Shown: positions 28,119-37,067, counted from the first letter of the stretch. The stretch: DNA of 64,000 nt from Kordiimonas aestuarii (GCF_025574465.1 NZ_JAOBPP010000021.1:496001-560000); one strand, 5' to 3'. Notes: generated from the sequence alone by a model not told the origin. A program made the numbers and translations.

Positions 28119-29240
28119 ATGACCGCAGACAAAACCCTTGAAATATTCCTGGTGACAGTGCCGGGGCTGGAAGCAGCCCTTCAAAAGGAAGCGCTGGAAA
28201 AAGGCTTTGCGCCCGCCACCGTCAGCACGGGCGGCGTTACGGTTACAGGCGGCTGGCAGGATGTCTGGCGCGCGAACCTTGAACTCAGGGGCCCGAGCCA
28301 TGTGCTGGTACGCCTGGGATCTTTCAGGGTGCAGCACCTTGCCAAACTCGACAAGCGCAGCCGCAGCTTCCCGTGGGACGATACGCTAAGGTCCGATAAG
28401 CCCGTGCGCGTTGAAGTAACCTGCAAGAAATCCCGCATTTATCACGATAAGGCCGCTGCCGAACGGCTGGAAAAAGCCATTCGCACTGTCGCGGGGGCTG
28501 AAATCTCGAAAGACGCCACCGTCTGCGTCAAGGCCCGCATCTTCGATGACCTTTGCACCATCAGTGTCGACACCTCGGGCGAGGCATTACACAAGCGCGG
28601 CCACAAAGAAGCGGTAAACAAGGCACCCATGCGCGAAAACCTTGCCGCGCTTCTGCTGCGCGAGTGCGGGTTTGACGGGTCTGAGCCGGTCATTGATCCC
28701 ATGTGTGGGTCCGGCACTTTTGTCATAGAAGCCGCAGAAATAGCAAACGGCCTGAACCCCGGGCGTAGCCGTTCGTTTGCCTTTGAAGCGCTGAAAACAT
28801 TTGATGCCGATGCCTGGCAGGAGCTCAAGCAGCAGACTAGCCCGCATGAGGTTGGCAGCCGCTTTTATGGGTTCGACCGCGATGCAGGTGCCATCAGGAT
28901 GAGCCAGGCAAACGCAGACCGCGCGGGTGTTGCCGCGATAACGGAATTCAGTACGCAGCCGATCAGCGAGCTTTCGCCACCCGAGGGCGCGGCGGGGCTT
29001 GTGATCATCAATCCGCCCTATGGTGCCCGCATCGGGGATGTCGCGCGGCTGCGCGCGCTGTACAGCAGCCTTGGCAAAACCTTGCGGGCGCGCTTCGCCG
29101 GGTGGCGCGTGGGCCTTGTGACCAACACGCCGGAGCTTGCAAAGGCCACAGGCCTGCCCTTCGGCAGGAAGCCTGTTGCTTTCTCCCACGGCGGCATCCC
29201 CGTAAAACTGTTCAAGACGCCACCATTACGCACTGACTAA
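28119..29240 (+). CDS. THUMP-domain class I SAM-dependent RNA methyltransferase (RlmL N-terminal-half type)
   Basis: 373 residues. The N-terminal ferredoxin-like/THUMP part (EIFLVTVPGLEAALQKEA, then about 60-160) binds RNA; the C-terminal Rossmann domain has MCGSGTFVIEAAEIA for SAM and the adenine/guanine-N-methylase motif NPPYGAR at N298-R304. This matches the RlmL half of the E. coli RlmKL enzyme (23S rRNA m2G2445), which here lacks the RlmK half. RNA target is inferred from the family. It starts at the ATG at 28119 with no strong ribosome site, and follows a repeat-bearing gap. Confidence 0.9.
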   Translation: MTADKTLEIFLVTVPGLEAALQKEALEKGFAPATVSTGGVTVTGGWQDVWRANLELRGPSHVLVRLGSFRVQHLAKLDKRSRSFPWDDTLRSDKPVRVEVTCKKSRIYHDKAAAERLEKAIRTVAGAEISKDATVCVKARIFDDLCTISVDTSGEALHKRGHKEAVNKAPMRENLAALLLRECGFDGSEPVIDPMCGSGTFVIEAAEIANGLNPGRSRSFAFEALKTFDADAWQELKQQTSPHEVGSRFYGFDRDAGAIRMSQANADRAGVAAITEFSTQPISELSPPEGAAGLVIINPPYGARIGDVARLRALYSSLGKTLRARFAGWRVGLVTNTPELAKATGLPFGRKPVAFSHGGIPVKLFKTPPLRTD

Positions 29241-29274
29241 ACACACAGGGCGGAGGCCAGTTCCCACCCCACAT

Positions 29275-29330
29275 CCATCTAGTTGACTCAGTCATATATT
29301 TTCTATAACTTGACCAAGTCAACTAGATGG
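29275..29330 (+). promoter_or_regulatory. Promoter flanked by a 14-bp perfect inverted repeat (MarR operator)
   Basis: CCATCTAGTTGACT (29275-29288) and AGTCAACTAGATGG (29317-29330) are exact reverse complements 28 bases apart. The left arm contains a -35 (TTGACT, 29283-29288) and a -10 (TATAAC, 29304-29309, spacing 15) sits between the arms. A smaller TTGACCAAGTCAA dyad (29310-29322) overlaps the right arm. The right arm ends ten bases before the ATG of the MarR-GNAT gene, the layout expected for autorepression. Confidence 0.7.
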
Positions 29331-29339
29331 AGCACCGAA

Positions 29340-30272
29340 ATGCAGCAGAGTTCCCCACGCCACCAGCGCGCCGAAGCGGCGAGAGCGTTCAACCGTTTTT
29401 ATACCAGCCAGCTGGAACTCTTGAACCAACATCTGCATCAAAGCGACTTCACCCTAACGGAAACCCGTATCCTCTTTGAGCTGGCAAACCGCCACCATGT
29501 TGTCGCAAATGACCTCGTGCGGGACCTTCGGCTGGATGCCGGATACCTGAGCCGGATTCTGGCTAAATTTGATAAGGCGGGTCTTATAAAACGCACCCGG
29601 TCGGAGAGCGATGCCCGGCAGAGCCAGCTAGGCCTGACCCCTGCCGGTGTGGCAGCATTTTCTCCGCTTGACCAGGCCGCACGCACACAGATGATGGACC
29701 GACTTTCCAGCCTTAATGACTCAGACCAGATGAAGCTTATCGCAGCAATGGGTGATATCAGAACGCTGCTGGCTGGCTCCAACCAGCCCGCCGGTGTGCC
29801 CACGATCCGGAATCTGGAGCCGGGCGACATCGGCTGGGTCACCCACCGACAGGCGAAGCTCTATCATGAAGAATATGGTTGGGACCTGACCTATGAGGCG
29901 CTCGTTGCAGAAATTCTGGCGGACTTTGGCCGCCACCATGACAAGGAACGCGAACGTGCCTGGATTGCTGAGGTAGACGGCCGCATCGTGGGCAGCATTT
30001 TTCTTATGCGGGCAACGGACGAGCTGGCGAAGCTGCGCCTTCTTTACGTTGAACCTGACACGCGCGGCATGGGGCTTGGGCAAAAACTGGTGGAAGACTG
30101 TATCTCCGGTGCGCGCCAGCGTGGATACAAGCGCATGACACTTTGGACACAGAGCACCCTGAGTGCCGCCCGCAAAATATACGAGCGGGCGGGCTTCAAG
30201 TTAAGCGCGGAAGAAAAGCACCACTCCTTCGGCCACGACCTAATTGGCGAAACATGGGACATGACGCTATAA
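29340..30272 (+). CDS. MarR-family regulator fused to a GNAT acetyltransferase
   Basis: 310 residues from the ATG at 29340 (GGAG eight bases upstream; a longer non-ATG frame from 29283 would run through the operator). Residues 1-140 are a MarR winged helix (FTLTETRILFELANRHHVVANDLVRDL, LSRILAKFDKAGLIKR). Residues 155-310 are a GNAT domain with the acetyl-CoA loop DTRGMGLGQKLVEDCI and a final WTQSTLSAARKIYERAGF. This fused architecture is a known type. The small molecule or protein acetylated is not inferable. It is flanked by a putative autoregulatory operator and by a decayed Lrp gene. Confidence 0.93.
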   Translation: MQQSSPRHQRAEAARAFNRFYTSQLELLNQHLHQSDFTLTETRILFELANRHHVVANDLVRDLRLDAGYLSRILAKFDKAGLIKRTRSESDARQSQLGLTPAGVAAFSPLDQAARTQMMDRLSSLNDSDQMKLIAAMGDIRTLLAGSNQPAGVPTIRNLEPGDIGWVTHRQAKLYHEEYGWDLTYEALVAEILADFGRHHDKERERAWIAEVDGRIVGSIFLMRATDELAKLRLLYVEPDTRGMGLGQKLVEDCISGARQRGYKRMTLWTQSTLSAARKIYERAGFKLSAEEKHHSFGHDLIGETWDMTL

Positions 30273-30361
30273 CCCCATCATGACACCAGCCCTTCACACG
30301 GACCCGTGCGCCAGCCTACTCCGCGTCATGGCACACAAATTCCACCAGCCAGCAGGCAGGC

Positions 30362-30630
30362 GAGCGCGGGCTCTCGGTTGCGTCGGTACACCATCGGCTG
30401 AAACGACTTAAGCGGGAGGGCATCATCGAACGCGAGGTGGCGGTCCTCAACCCGGTCGTATTGAGGCAGGAGAGGCGGATTATGTGCTTATCTGCCCAGC
30501 CCCCGACATGAAGGTATTCGAGCTTTTGACCCAGCGGCTGTTCCTCGAAGACGACAATGTCAGGCGCTTCCGGACGCCCCTCACCATGAACCGCACTAAG
30601 GTCAGCCTGACTGTTCCGGTGTTCGACTAG
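30362..30630 (+). pseudogene. Lrp/AsnC-family regulator, decayed remnant
   Basis: Two reading frames together give a broken AsnC/Lrp protein. Frame A from 30362 reads GLSVASVHHRLKRLKREG and then IIEREVAVLNPVV, the end of the HTH and the linker. Frame B, whose match begins near 30470, reads ADYVLICPAPDMKVFELLTQ and then a VRRFRT...KVSLTVPVFD end, stopping at TAG 30628-30630. Compared with intact members, the start of the HTH and roughly 45-50 codons between the two parts are gone, and the frame shifts by one. No start or ribosome site is present. It ends one base before the convergent thioesterase stop. Confidence 0.8.
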
Positions 30631-31425
30631 TTATTCGAAATAAACCATGCACTGGCGCGAGAGTGTGAGCAGTTCACCGTCTTCCGAAAAGACCCGGCCT
30701 GACTGCTGGCTATAGCCGTTTGCCGCAGCTTCCAGCGTGTAATCGAGATAAAACCAGCCGGGTTTCACTGTCTCGGGCGCCACCAGAAACTCCAGCGACC
30801 AGCTGAGGGAGCTTGCCATCACCGGCCGGTTATAATGTGACATCATCACGGGTGGCGGGATATCGGCGATCGCGATCAACGCTTCGGTGGGGAAGGCCGA
30901 CACATCCGAATTGTGACGCACCCATTTGCCAAGCCTGCGCGACTGCTGATTCGAGGCCGGGATGCCGCCGCCGGTCCAGTGAACATCAAAATGCTTCAGG
31001 AACGCAGGAAGCAGCCGCACCGAACTGTCCATCGGCGGCACGCTGTCGCGCGGTTCGGGCTTAAATTCTGGGTTCACCCTCACAGCCTTGGTATCCCGGT
31101 CCGAGCCAAAAGCCGCCATGGCCTGTGCACAGACCTTGTCGCCATCCAGAAGCCTCGCTGTCGCCTGGGTAACGTTGCGCCCTTCCCGCAAAACCTCAGA
31201 CCGCACACCGACCGCACCGACGGGTGCCGGCCCGACGAATGAGACCATGAGCGAACGCAGGGTTTTAACCTCGTCAAGGCTCGTCATCATCCCGCGCGCC
31301 AAAAGCGCGGCGACGAGCCCACCAAAAGTGGCGCGGCCCTGTGTCCAGCCCTGCGTAAGGGTTGCCGTGGCGTCGGGGCCAGTGACATCGCCCAAAATTT
31401 CAGCTAACAAACGTTCCTGCATCAC
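30631..31425 (-). CDS. Thioesterase family protein (TesB-like double hot-dog)
   Basis: 264 residues (GTG at 31425 or ATG at 31422; the ATG is likelier). Two hot-dog halves are visible: an N-terminal half with WTQGRATFGGLVAALLARGM, SLMVSFVGPAPVG and the R-E-GRNVTQATARLLDGDKVCAQAMAAFG strand series, and a C-terminal half with SWSLEFLVAPETVKPGWFYLDYTLEAAANGYSQQSGRVFSEDG split by an ordinary linker. Such enzymes hydrolyse acyl-CoA thioesters; chain length cannot be told. It converges on the Lrp remnant and is divergent from rnd. Confidence 0.85.
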   Translation of the reverse strand: MMQERLLAEILGDVTGPDATATLTQGWTQGRATFGGLVAALLARGMMTSLDEVKTLRSLMVSFVGPAPVGAVGVRSEVLREGRNVTQATARLLDGDKVCAQAMAAFGSDRDTKAVRVNPEFKPEPRDSVPPMDSSVRLLPAFLKHFDVHWTGGGIPASNQQSRRLGKWVRHNSDVSAFPTEALIAIADIPPPVMMSHYNRPVMASSLSWSLEFLVAPETVKPGWFYLDYTLEAAANGYSQQSGRVFSEDGELLTLSRQCMVYFE

Positions 31426-31579
31426 TAATCCTTAACTCCTGGTCTCAGGCGGGGTTCGGTGTCCTGTAGAGATAGCCCTATCGCGAACAGAGACAAGACA
31501 TCATCTCTGCATGCCCCCTGTAACAGCGACAAATAGCGCCGCATGGGTATATAGTTCTTTTTTCTGCCACAAGGGGCTT

Positions 31580-31585
31580 TATAAT
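31580..31585 (+). promoter_or_regulatory. Candidate -10 element for rnd
   Basis: A perfect TATAAT lies 60 bases before the rnd start. The -35 at the expected spacing (TTCTTT-like, about 31556-31562) is poor, so the promoter may need an activator or be an extended type. Confidence 0.35.
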
Positions 31586-31644
31586 GGCCGCTCCGCCTGA
31601 CAAAATCCGGCAGCATGATCAATAAACAGGTATCAGGAGAGACT

Positions 31645-32256
31645 ATGGCCATTCATCTCTATGAAGGCGACCTGCCGAACGGGCTGAATCTCGGCGCCGT
31701 TGTGGCAATCGACAGCGAGACGATGGGCCTGAACCCGCACCGGGACCGGCTGTGTGTTGTGCAGCTCTCCAGCGGCGACGGCAATGCGCATCTGGTGCGC
31801 TTCAAGAAGGGCATCTATGACGCACCGAACCTGTGCAAACTGTTGACAGACGAAAACGTGCTGAAGCTGTTTCACTTCGCGCGCTTTGACGTGGCGGTGA
31901 TGAAAAAATACCTGGGGGTCGATACAGCGCCGATCTACTGCACCAAGATCGCGTCGAAGCTTGTACGCACCTACACCGACCGCCACGGCCTCAAGGACCT
32001 TGTGCGTGAGCTGGCGGGCGTTGAGCTGGACAAGCAGCAGCAGTCAAGCGACTGGGGCGCGGACGCGATCACCGAGGCTCAGCAAACCTATGCCGCATCG
32101 GACGTGCTTTACCTCCACGCCTGCAAGGACAAGCTGGATATGATGCTCGCGCGAGAGGGGCGCACGGAGCTTGCCAACGCGGCATTCGCCTTCCTGCCGA
32201 CCCGCGCCGAGATGGATTTGAACGGCTTTGAGCCAATGGACATTTTCTCGCACTAG
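31645..32256 (+). CDS. rnd: RNase D-like 3'-5' exoribonuclease (short form)
   Basis: 203 residues from the ATG at 31645, placed after CAGGAGAGACT. The DEDDy exonuclease motifs are visible: Exo I AIDSETMGL, Exo II LFHFARFDVAVM and Exo III YAASDVLYL. It lacks the HRDC domains of the longer E. coli enzyme, as in many alphaproteobacteria. Likely trims tRNA and other RNA 3' ends. It starts an operon-like run with lptC 16 bases downstream. Confidence 0.9.
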   Translation: MAIHLYEGDLPNGLNLGAVVAIDSETMGLNPHRDRLCVVQLSSGDGNAHLVRFKKGIYDAPNLCKLLTDENVLKLFHFARFDVAVMKKYLGVDTAPIYCTKIASKLVRTYTDRHGLKDLVRELAGVELDKQQQSSDWGADAITEAQQTYAASDVLYLHACKDKLDMMLAREGRTELANAAFAFLPTRAEMDLNGFEPMDIFSH

Positions 32257-32272
32257 GACCAGTTATCCCTAT

Positions 32273-33022
32273 ATGTCACACGCCACCGAAGAGCATTTGA
32301 AAAGCAACAGCGCCCCCCGCGAGCGGGACCGCACGGCTTTGGGCCCGATGGTGATCAAAAAAACCGACGATAGCTGGGACCGTTTTATCCTGTTCATGCG
32401 GGCCCTGCTGCCGGTTCTCGCCGTTATCGTGGGCGGAACCACTATCCTGTGGCCGTTCCTCAATGAAAAAGAAGTCAGCTTCACCTTGTCACAAGACGAC
32501 GTTGCCAAAAGCGACGGCATCATCCACATGACCAACCCGCGTTATGTCGGCACGGATTCGGGCAACCGGCTGTTCAGTGTGGAGGCTGGCTCCGGCCAGC
32601 AGGAAGATGTCAAGTCGCCCCGTATCCGGCTCAGTGACATCCGCGCGCAGATGGAACTGCAGCCCGGCAACCCGGCGTATGTGCACGCGCGCACCGGAAT
32701 TTACCGGATGAAAGAAAGTACGCTTTCGCTTGTCGGCGGTGTATCCGTGCGCTCTGCCGCGGGCTATGAGCTTGAGATGGATGGTGCCGAAATTGATCTC
32801 AAGGCCCACAGGGCAGAGGGCCAGGGCAACGTACGCGGCGCGTCCGAACTGGGCCGTCTCGAAGCGGGTAAAATGGAAATTCTTGTGGATACACAGGAAG
32901 GTATTTTCGAAGGTGGCGTAAAGCTTTATCTTATTCCCCGGCGGCCCAAGACGGACGGACCAAAACCACCGCACCTGACGAGCCAGCCAAACCGTAACCA
33001 GACAGAGTTCGCCGGCACATGA
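32273..33022 (+). CDS. lptC: LPS export protein LptC
   Basis: 249 residues from the ATG at 32273; an in-frame start at 32228 would lie inside rnd. A single transmembrane helix (FMRALLPVLAVIVGGTTILWPF, about 45-66) is followed by a periplasmic beta-jellyroll domain (about 80-230, e.g. GIYRMKESTLSLVGGVSVRSAAGYELEMDGAEIDL). It links the LptBFG ATPase to LptA in LPS transport. It overlaps lptA by four bases (ATGA), so the two are coupled. Confidence 0.92.
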   Translation: MSHATEEHLKSNSAPRERDRTALGPMVIKKTDDSWDRFILFMRALLPVLAVIVGGTTILWPFLNEKEVSFTLSQDDVAKSDGIIHMTNPRYVGTDSGNRLFSVEAGSGQQEDVKSPRIRLSDIRAQMELQPGNPAYVHARTGIYRMKESTLSLVGGVSVRSAAGYELEMDGAEIDLKAHRAEGQGNVRGASELGRLEAGKMEILVDTQEGIFEGGVKLYLIPRRPKTDGPKPPHLTSQPNRNQTEFAGT

Positions 33023-33567
33023 GGCAGATGATGACAATTCGTACTTTGGTAATTTCAGGCCTTCTGGCAACAACACTGTGGGGGATAAGCGGCGTCTCCG
33101 CTCAGTCTGTTCTCAAGAACCACGACACCTATCAGCCCATCGACATTTCAGCTGAACGGCTTGAGATGAAGCAGAAAGAAGGGCGCGCCATCTTCAAGGG
33201 TGCCGTTGTGGTCAAGCAGGGTGACATGACCCTGAACGCCAATACGCTGACCGTTTTCTACCAGGCGGAAAATGGCGTCGAAAACCCGTCGATCTCGCGC
33301 CTCGATGCCGAAGGCAACGTGAAACTGTCGTCCGCGAGTGAAACGCTGACCGGTGAATGGGGTGTATATGATGTGGACCGCCGCCTGATCACCCTCGGCG
33401 GAGACGTCACATTCCAGCAGGGCGACAGCATGCTCAAGGGCGACAGGCTTGAGTTTGACCTTGTTTCGGGCCTCGCCAAGCTTGACGGTAAAGCCAGCGA
33501 AGACGGCCGGGTTCGCGGCCAGTTCAGCGTGCCACCGAAAAAAGATGACAAGGACGGCAACAAATAA
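33019..33567 (+). CDS. lptA: LPS transport periplasmic protein LptA
   Basis: 182 residues. The signal peptide (MTIRTLVISGLLATTLWGISGVSAQ, beginning at the second or third Met) is followed by the OstA-like beta-jellyroll (PIDISAERLEMKQKEGRAIFKGAVVVKQGDMTLNANTLTVFYQ). It forms the periplasmic bridge that carries LPS. It is coupled to lptC, and a hairpin overlaps its stop. Confidence 0.94.
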   Translation: MRQMMTIRTLVISGLLATTLWGISGVSAQSVLKNHDTYQPIDISAERLEMKQKEGRAIFKGAVVVKQGDMTLNANTLTVFYQAENGVENPSISRLDAEGNVKLSSASETLTGEWGVYDVDRRLITLGGDVTFQQGDSMLKGDRLEFDLVSGLAKLDGKASEDGRVRGQFSVPPKKDDKDGNK

Positions 33568-33593
33568 GCGCCTTTATGGCTGAAAGGCGCTTT
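33566..33593 (+). terminator. Hairpin overlapping the lptA stop
   Basis: A 10-bp stem AAGCGCCTTT/AAAGGCGCTT (33566-33575, 33583-33592) with a 7-base loop contains part of the TAA and is followed by only two further T. It is a weak or attenuating terminator; lptB may therefore be read through or have its own promoter in 33594-33788. Confidence 0.5.
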
Positions 33594-33788
33594 GGCACGA
33601 CCTTTTAGCCCCTCGCACACGATGGGAACAGCCCGAGAAATTGAGCGCACCCCATTGCTTTTCTCTAGCGTCGCGCCCATCTTCATGATTTATTGATAAA
33701 GCTCATGCATAAAATGAGCCAAACAGCGTCACGGGTTGTCAGGCCGGGGAAAAACCTGACACGGAAGGCCCGCACCAAGGGATGGTCT

Positions 33789-34574
33789 ATGAGTATGAAG
33801 GACAGCGCAAGCGGTCAAACTTCAGGCGATGACAAGAAGGTCGGCGACAGCCGCGAGGGCCTTCACGTTTGTGGTATCGGCAAGGCCTATAGCGGGCGCC
33901 CTGTCCTAAGAGACGTATCGCTTTCGGTGCACCGGGGCGAGGTCGTCGGCCTTTTGGGACCCAACGGTGCTGGCAAGACCACTTGCTTTTATTCCATCAC
34001 CGGGCTGATCGCGCCTGACCATGGCCGGGTAGAGCTGGACGGCAATGATGTGACACATTTGCCCATGTATCGCCGCGCCCGGCTGGGCATCGGTTATCTG
34101 CCACAGGAGACGTCGATTTTCCGCGGCATGACGGTCGAGGAGAACATCCGCGCGGTCCTTGAGGTGGTGGAAAAAGACCGCGACGCCAGGGATGCGATCA
34201 TCACCGAGCTGCTGGACGAGTTTTCGATCACACACTTGCGCAATACGCCGGCGCTTGCGTTATCGGGGGGCGAACGGCGGCGCTGCGAAATCGCACGCGC
34301 CTTGGCGGCACAGCCCAGCTTTGTACTGCTGGATGAGCCATTTGCTGGCATTGATCCCATCGCCATCGCCGACATTCGGGACCTGACGGCGCACCTGAAG
34401 GATCGCGGCATCGGCGTGTTGATCACCGACCATAATGTGCGCGAAACGCTCGATATCATCGACCGCGCTTATATCATCTATGACGGCCATGTGTTGTTTG
34501 AGGGTAACGCCGAGGCCGTGCTCAAGGACCCGGACGTGCGCCGGGTGTACCTGGGTGAAAGTTTCAGCCTTTAG
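33789..34574 (+). CDS. lptB: LPS export ABC transporter ATP-binding protein LptB
   Basis: 261 residues from the ATG at 33789, which has AAGGGA about seven bases upstream; a frame open to 33693 adds 32 basic residues that are not typical. Walker A GPNGAGKTT, Q-loop GYLPQE, signature LSGGERRR, Walker B FVLLDEPFAGIDP and the switch His in ITDHNV are all intact. The final RRVYLGESFSL is the LptB-specific C-terminus. It powers LPS extraction with LptF and LptG, which are not in this window. It is 11 bases upstream of rpoN. Confidence 0.96.
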   Translation: MSMKDSASGQTSGDDKKVGDSREGLHVCGIGKAYSGRPVLRDVSLSVHRGEVVGLLGPNGAGKTTCFYSITGLIAPDHGRVELDGNDVTHLPMYRRARLGIGYLPQETSIFRGMTVEENIRAVLEVVEKDRDARDAIITELLDEFSITHLRNTPALALSGGERRRCEIARALAAQPSFVLLDEPFAGIDPIAIADIRDLTAHLKDRGIGVLITDHNVRETLDIIDRAYIIYDGHVLFEGNAEAVLKDPDVRRVYLGESFSL

Positions 34575-34585
34575 GAGGGGTATCC

Positions 34586-36178
34586 GTGGCCTTAACGCCA
34601 AGGCTTGATCTAAGACAAAGCCAACAGCTGGTGATGACACCCCAGTTGCAGCAGGCGATCAAGCTTTTGCAACTGTCAAACCTTGAACTTGCAGACTATG
34701 TCTCGCAAGAGGTGGAGCGCAACCCGCTTCTGGACGTGGGTGAACCCGGTGACGGGCCCATCACCCAGGAAGGCGGCGAGCAGGGCGGCTCGGCCTCTGA
34801 TGATTATCTGCGCGAAGGTGGCGAACAGGGCGGCGATGGCTCGGACGGTATTGTCGCGGCAGATCGCGGGCTTGAAAGCGCCATGGATACGTCATCCGGG
34901 AATGACGGGGCACTCGACACCGACTTTGAAACCAACATCTACAACAGCGATGCTGCATCGGACCGCGTCAGCACGGAAAGCGCGCCTGAGGGCATGTCAT
35001 CCGGCAGCTTGTCGTATGACGGCGGCGGCAGCGTCAAGAGCAGCGGCGGCGGTTTCGACGAACGTGGTCTCGACCAGACGCTGGAGGGCGAAGAGAGCCT
35101 GCAGGACTATCTTATGCGGCAGATGGCCGTCGCGCTGCACGGCCCGGCTGAGCGGCTGATCGCCACCCATTTGATCGACCTTGTGGACGATGCCGGATAT
35201 CTGCGCACCGAAAGCCTTGACGAAGTGGCCGAACAGCTCGGCACTGACGAGATGGAGATCGGGCGCATTTTATCAGTGCTGCAGACACTGGAGCCCTCCG
35301 GTGTCTTTGCCCGCAGCCTGGGTGAATGCCTGTCCCTGCAGCTCAAGGAACTGGACCGCTTTGACCCCGCAATGGAAGCGCTGATCAACAATCTCGACCT
35401 GCTCGCCAAGCGGGACATGGCTGCCCTCAAGCGTGTCTGCGGGGTGGATCAGGACGATATTACCGACATGGTCAAGGAAATCCGCGCACTGAACCCGAAA
35501 CCCGGCCTGATGTTCGGCGGTGCTTCGGTGCAGCCTGTCGTGCCTGATATTTTTGTCCATAAAAGCCGCGTGGGCACCTGGGTTGTTGAGCTCAACACCG
35601 ATACATTGCCGAAAGTATTGGTCAACCAGCAATATTTATCCGAACTATCCGAAGCTGCCTCTGGCAAGGAAGCCAGGACATTTGTGTCCGACTGCGTTTC
35701 AAGCGCCAATTGGCTGGTGAAGGCCCTTGACCAGCGGGCACGCACTATTTTGAAGGTCTCGACCGCGCTGGTCAAAACCCAGAGCCATTTTTTCGAGCAT
35801 GGCGTGCGTTTCCTCAAGCCGCTTACGCTCAAGGACATCGCGGACGAAATCAGCATGCATGAAAGCACCGTCTCCCGCGTGACCAACAACAAGTTCATGT
35901 CGTGCCCGCGCGGCATGTTTGAGCTGAAGTATTTTTTCACCTCGTCCATCTCCTCCGGGGACGGCGGTGATGCGCATTCCTCCGAGTCGGTCAAATTCCG
36001 CCTGAAGGAGCTGATCGATGGCGAGGAGCCGAAAAAAATCCTCTCCGACGACAAGCTTGTCGCCATTATGCAGGGCGAAGGCATAGACATCGCGCGGCGC
36101 ACGGTTGCCAAATACCGGGAGGCTATGCGCATCCCGTCATCGGTGCAACGCAGGCGCCTCAAGAATATGGGTTCGTGA
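34586..36178 (+). CDS. rpoN: RNA polymerase sigma-54 factor
   Basis: 530 residues starting at GTG 34586 after AGGAGGGG. Region I is the Gln-rich RLDLRQSQQLVMTPQLQQAIKLLQLSNLEL activator-contact segment. Region II is an expanded Gly/Ser/acidic stretch (about 60-170). The core-binding domain follows, and region III has the HTH (LKDIADEISMHESTVSRVTNNK) and the RpoN box ARRTVAKYRE at 503-512. It directs promoters of the GG-N10-GC type, opened by AAA+ activators such as the one encoded at 40840-42270. Overlaps in function with the ptsN gene downstream. Confidence 0.97.
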   Translation: MALTPRLDLRQSQQLVMTPQLQQAIKLLQLSNLELADYVSQEVERNPLLDVGEPGDGPITQEGGEQGGSASDDYLREGGEQGGDGSDGIVAADRGLESAMDTSSGNDGALDTDFETNIYNSDAASDRVSTESAPEGMSSGSLSYDGGGSVKSSGGGFDERGLDQTLEGEESLQDYLMRQMAVALHGPAERLIATHLIDLVDDAGYLRTESLDEVAEQLGTDEMEIGRILSVLQTLEPSGVFARSLGECLSLQLKELDRFDPAMEALINNLDLLAKRDMAALKRVCGVDQDDITDMVKEIRALNPKPGLMFGGASVQPVVPDIFVHKSRVGTWVVELNTDTLPKVLVNQQYLSELSEAASGKEARTFVSDCVSSANWLVKALDQRARTILKVSTALVKTQSHFFEHGVRFLKPLTLKDIADEISMHESTVSRVTNNKFMSCPRGMFELKYFFTSSISSGDGGDAHSSESVKFRLKELIDGEEPKKILSDDKLVAIMQGEGIDIARRTVAKYREAMRIPSSVQRRRLKNMGS

Positions 36179-36405
36179 GTCGCGCGCGCGCCCGTGTGGG
36201 ACGGCCTCTGAACGGCCTCTCAAATTCTCTTTAGTTTCAAAAATTTGACATAAATCATTCCCCATTAACCACACTTAAACCATCTTTTGTGGTAGGCTAA
36301 ATATGTTAGCCGCAATGGTTAGCAGCGGCCCCGATGTCGGACGGGGAAAGGCATCGGAAAGTGAGTGCCGCACGGCGGGTTGCAATGGCCCGCATTACCG
36401 TGAAA

Positions 36406-36424
36406 GGCTGCCTCCCCGGCAGCC
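36406..36424 (+). promoter_or_regulatory. Hairpin just upstream of the hpf ribosome-binding site
   Basis: GGCTGCC (36406-36412) and GGCAGCC (36418-36424) form a perfect 7-bp stem with a TCCCC loop, ending 5 bases before the AAAGGA of hpf. It is well placed to influence translation or mRNA stability. The remaining leader (36179-36405) holds TTGACA at 36245-36250 as a possible -35 but no good -10. Confidence 0.45.
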
Positions 36425-36446
36425 AGAGAAAGGATGATTGGCACCT

Positions 36447-37028
36447 ATGGATATCAATGTTACCGGACGGAAAATGAATGTAGGCGAAGCCCTCACCAGC
36501 CATATTGAAGAGCGCCTCGAAGCAGTCGCAGAAAAATATTTCAGCCGCACCATTGATGCTACAACCACTTTTGTCAAAGAGGGTCATACCTACCGAGCAG
36601 ATATTTCACTTCACGCCAATCAAGGCATCAGCCTGCAAGCCAGGGGCGAAGCCGATGAACCCTATGCCGCATTTGAGACTGCAGCAGAGAAAATAGAAAA
36701 ACAGTTGCGTCGATACAAACGACGCCTTAAGAACCACCACCACGCCCCGCAGCGCGACGTCGCCATGGAATTGGCACGCGATACAGTTATCGCGCCGGAG
36801 CAGGAAGACGACGAACCAGCCCCGAACGGGCACGATGATCAGCCGATCATCATCGCAGAAAGCAAAAAGGCTATCCCACTCGTATCTGTGGGGGATGCTG
36901 TGATGTTGATGGATTTGGCTGACGCTAATGCATTTGTCTTCCGAAACCGAAAGAGTGAGGCACTGGAGGTGGTTTACCGCCGACAGGATGGCAATATCGG
37001 GTGGATAAGCCCGGGGGCCGACGCCTGA
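36447..37028 (+). CDS. hpf: Ribosome hibernation-promoting factor, long form
   Basis: 193 residues from the ATG at 36447 (a TTG start at 36438 is possible but too close to AAAGGA). The N-terminal HPF/YfiA domain (1-105, MDINVTGRKMNVGEALTSHIEERL) and the C-terminal dimerisation domain (about 130-190, VSVGDAVMLMDLADANAFVFRNRKSEALEVVYRRQDGNIGWI) make it the long type, which joins 70S ribosomes into 100S dimers in slow growth. It is placed between rpoN and ptsN, as in most proteobacteria, and its leader has a stem-loop. Confidence 0.95.
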   Translation: MDINVTGRKMNVGEALTSHIEERLEAVAEKYFSRTIDATTTFVKEGHTYRADISLHANQGISLQARGEADEPYAAFETAAEKIEKQLRRYKRRLKNHHHAPQRDVAMELARDTVIAPEQEDDEPAPNGHDDQPIIIAESKKAIPLVSVGDAVMLMDLADANAFVFRNRKSEALEVVYRRQDGNIGWISPGADA

Positions 37029-37067
37029 CGCCTTTTGGTACAGGTAGGATTTAAAGCCAGAGAGGTA

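Noticed and set aside
27831..28141. Open frames with RARARA, HGHGHG or CPCPCP runs
   Set aside because: Produced by the CACGGG microsatellite in three frames; no ribosome site and no family.
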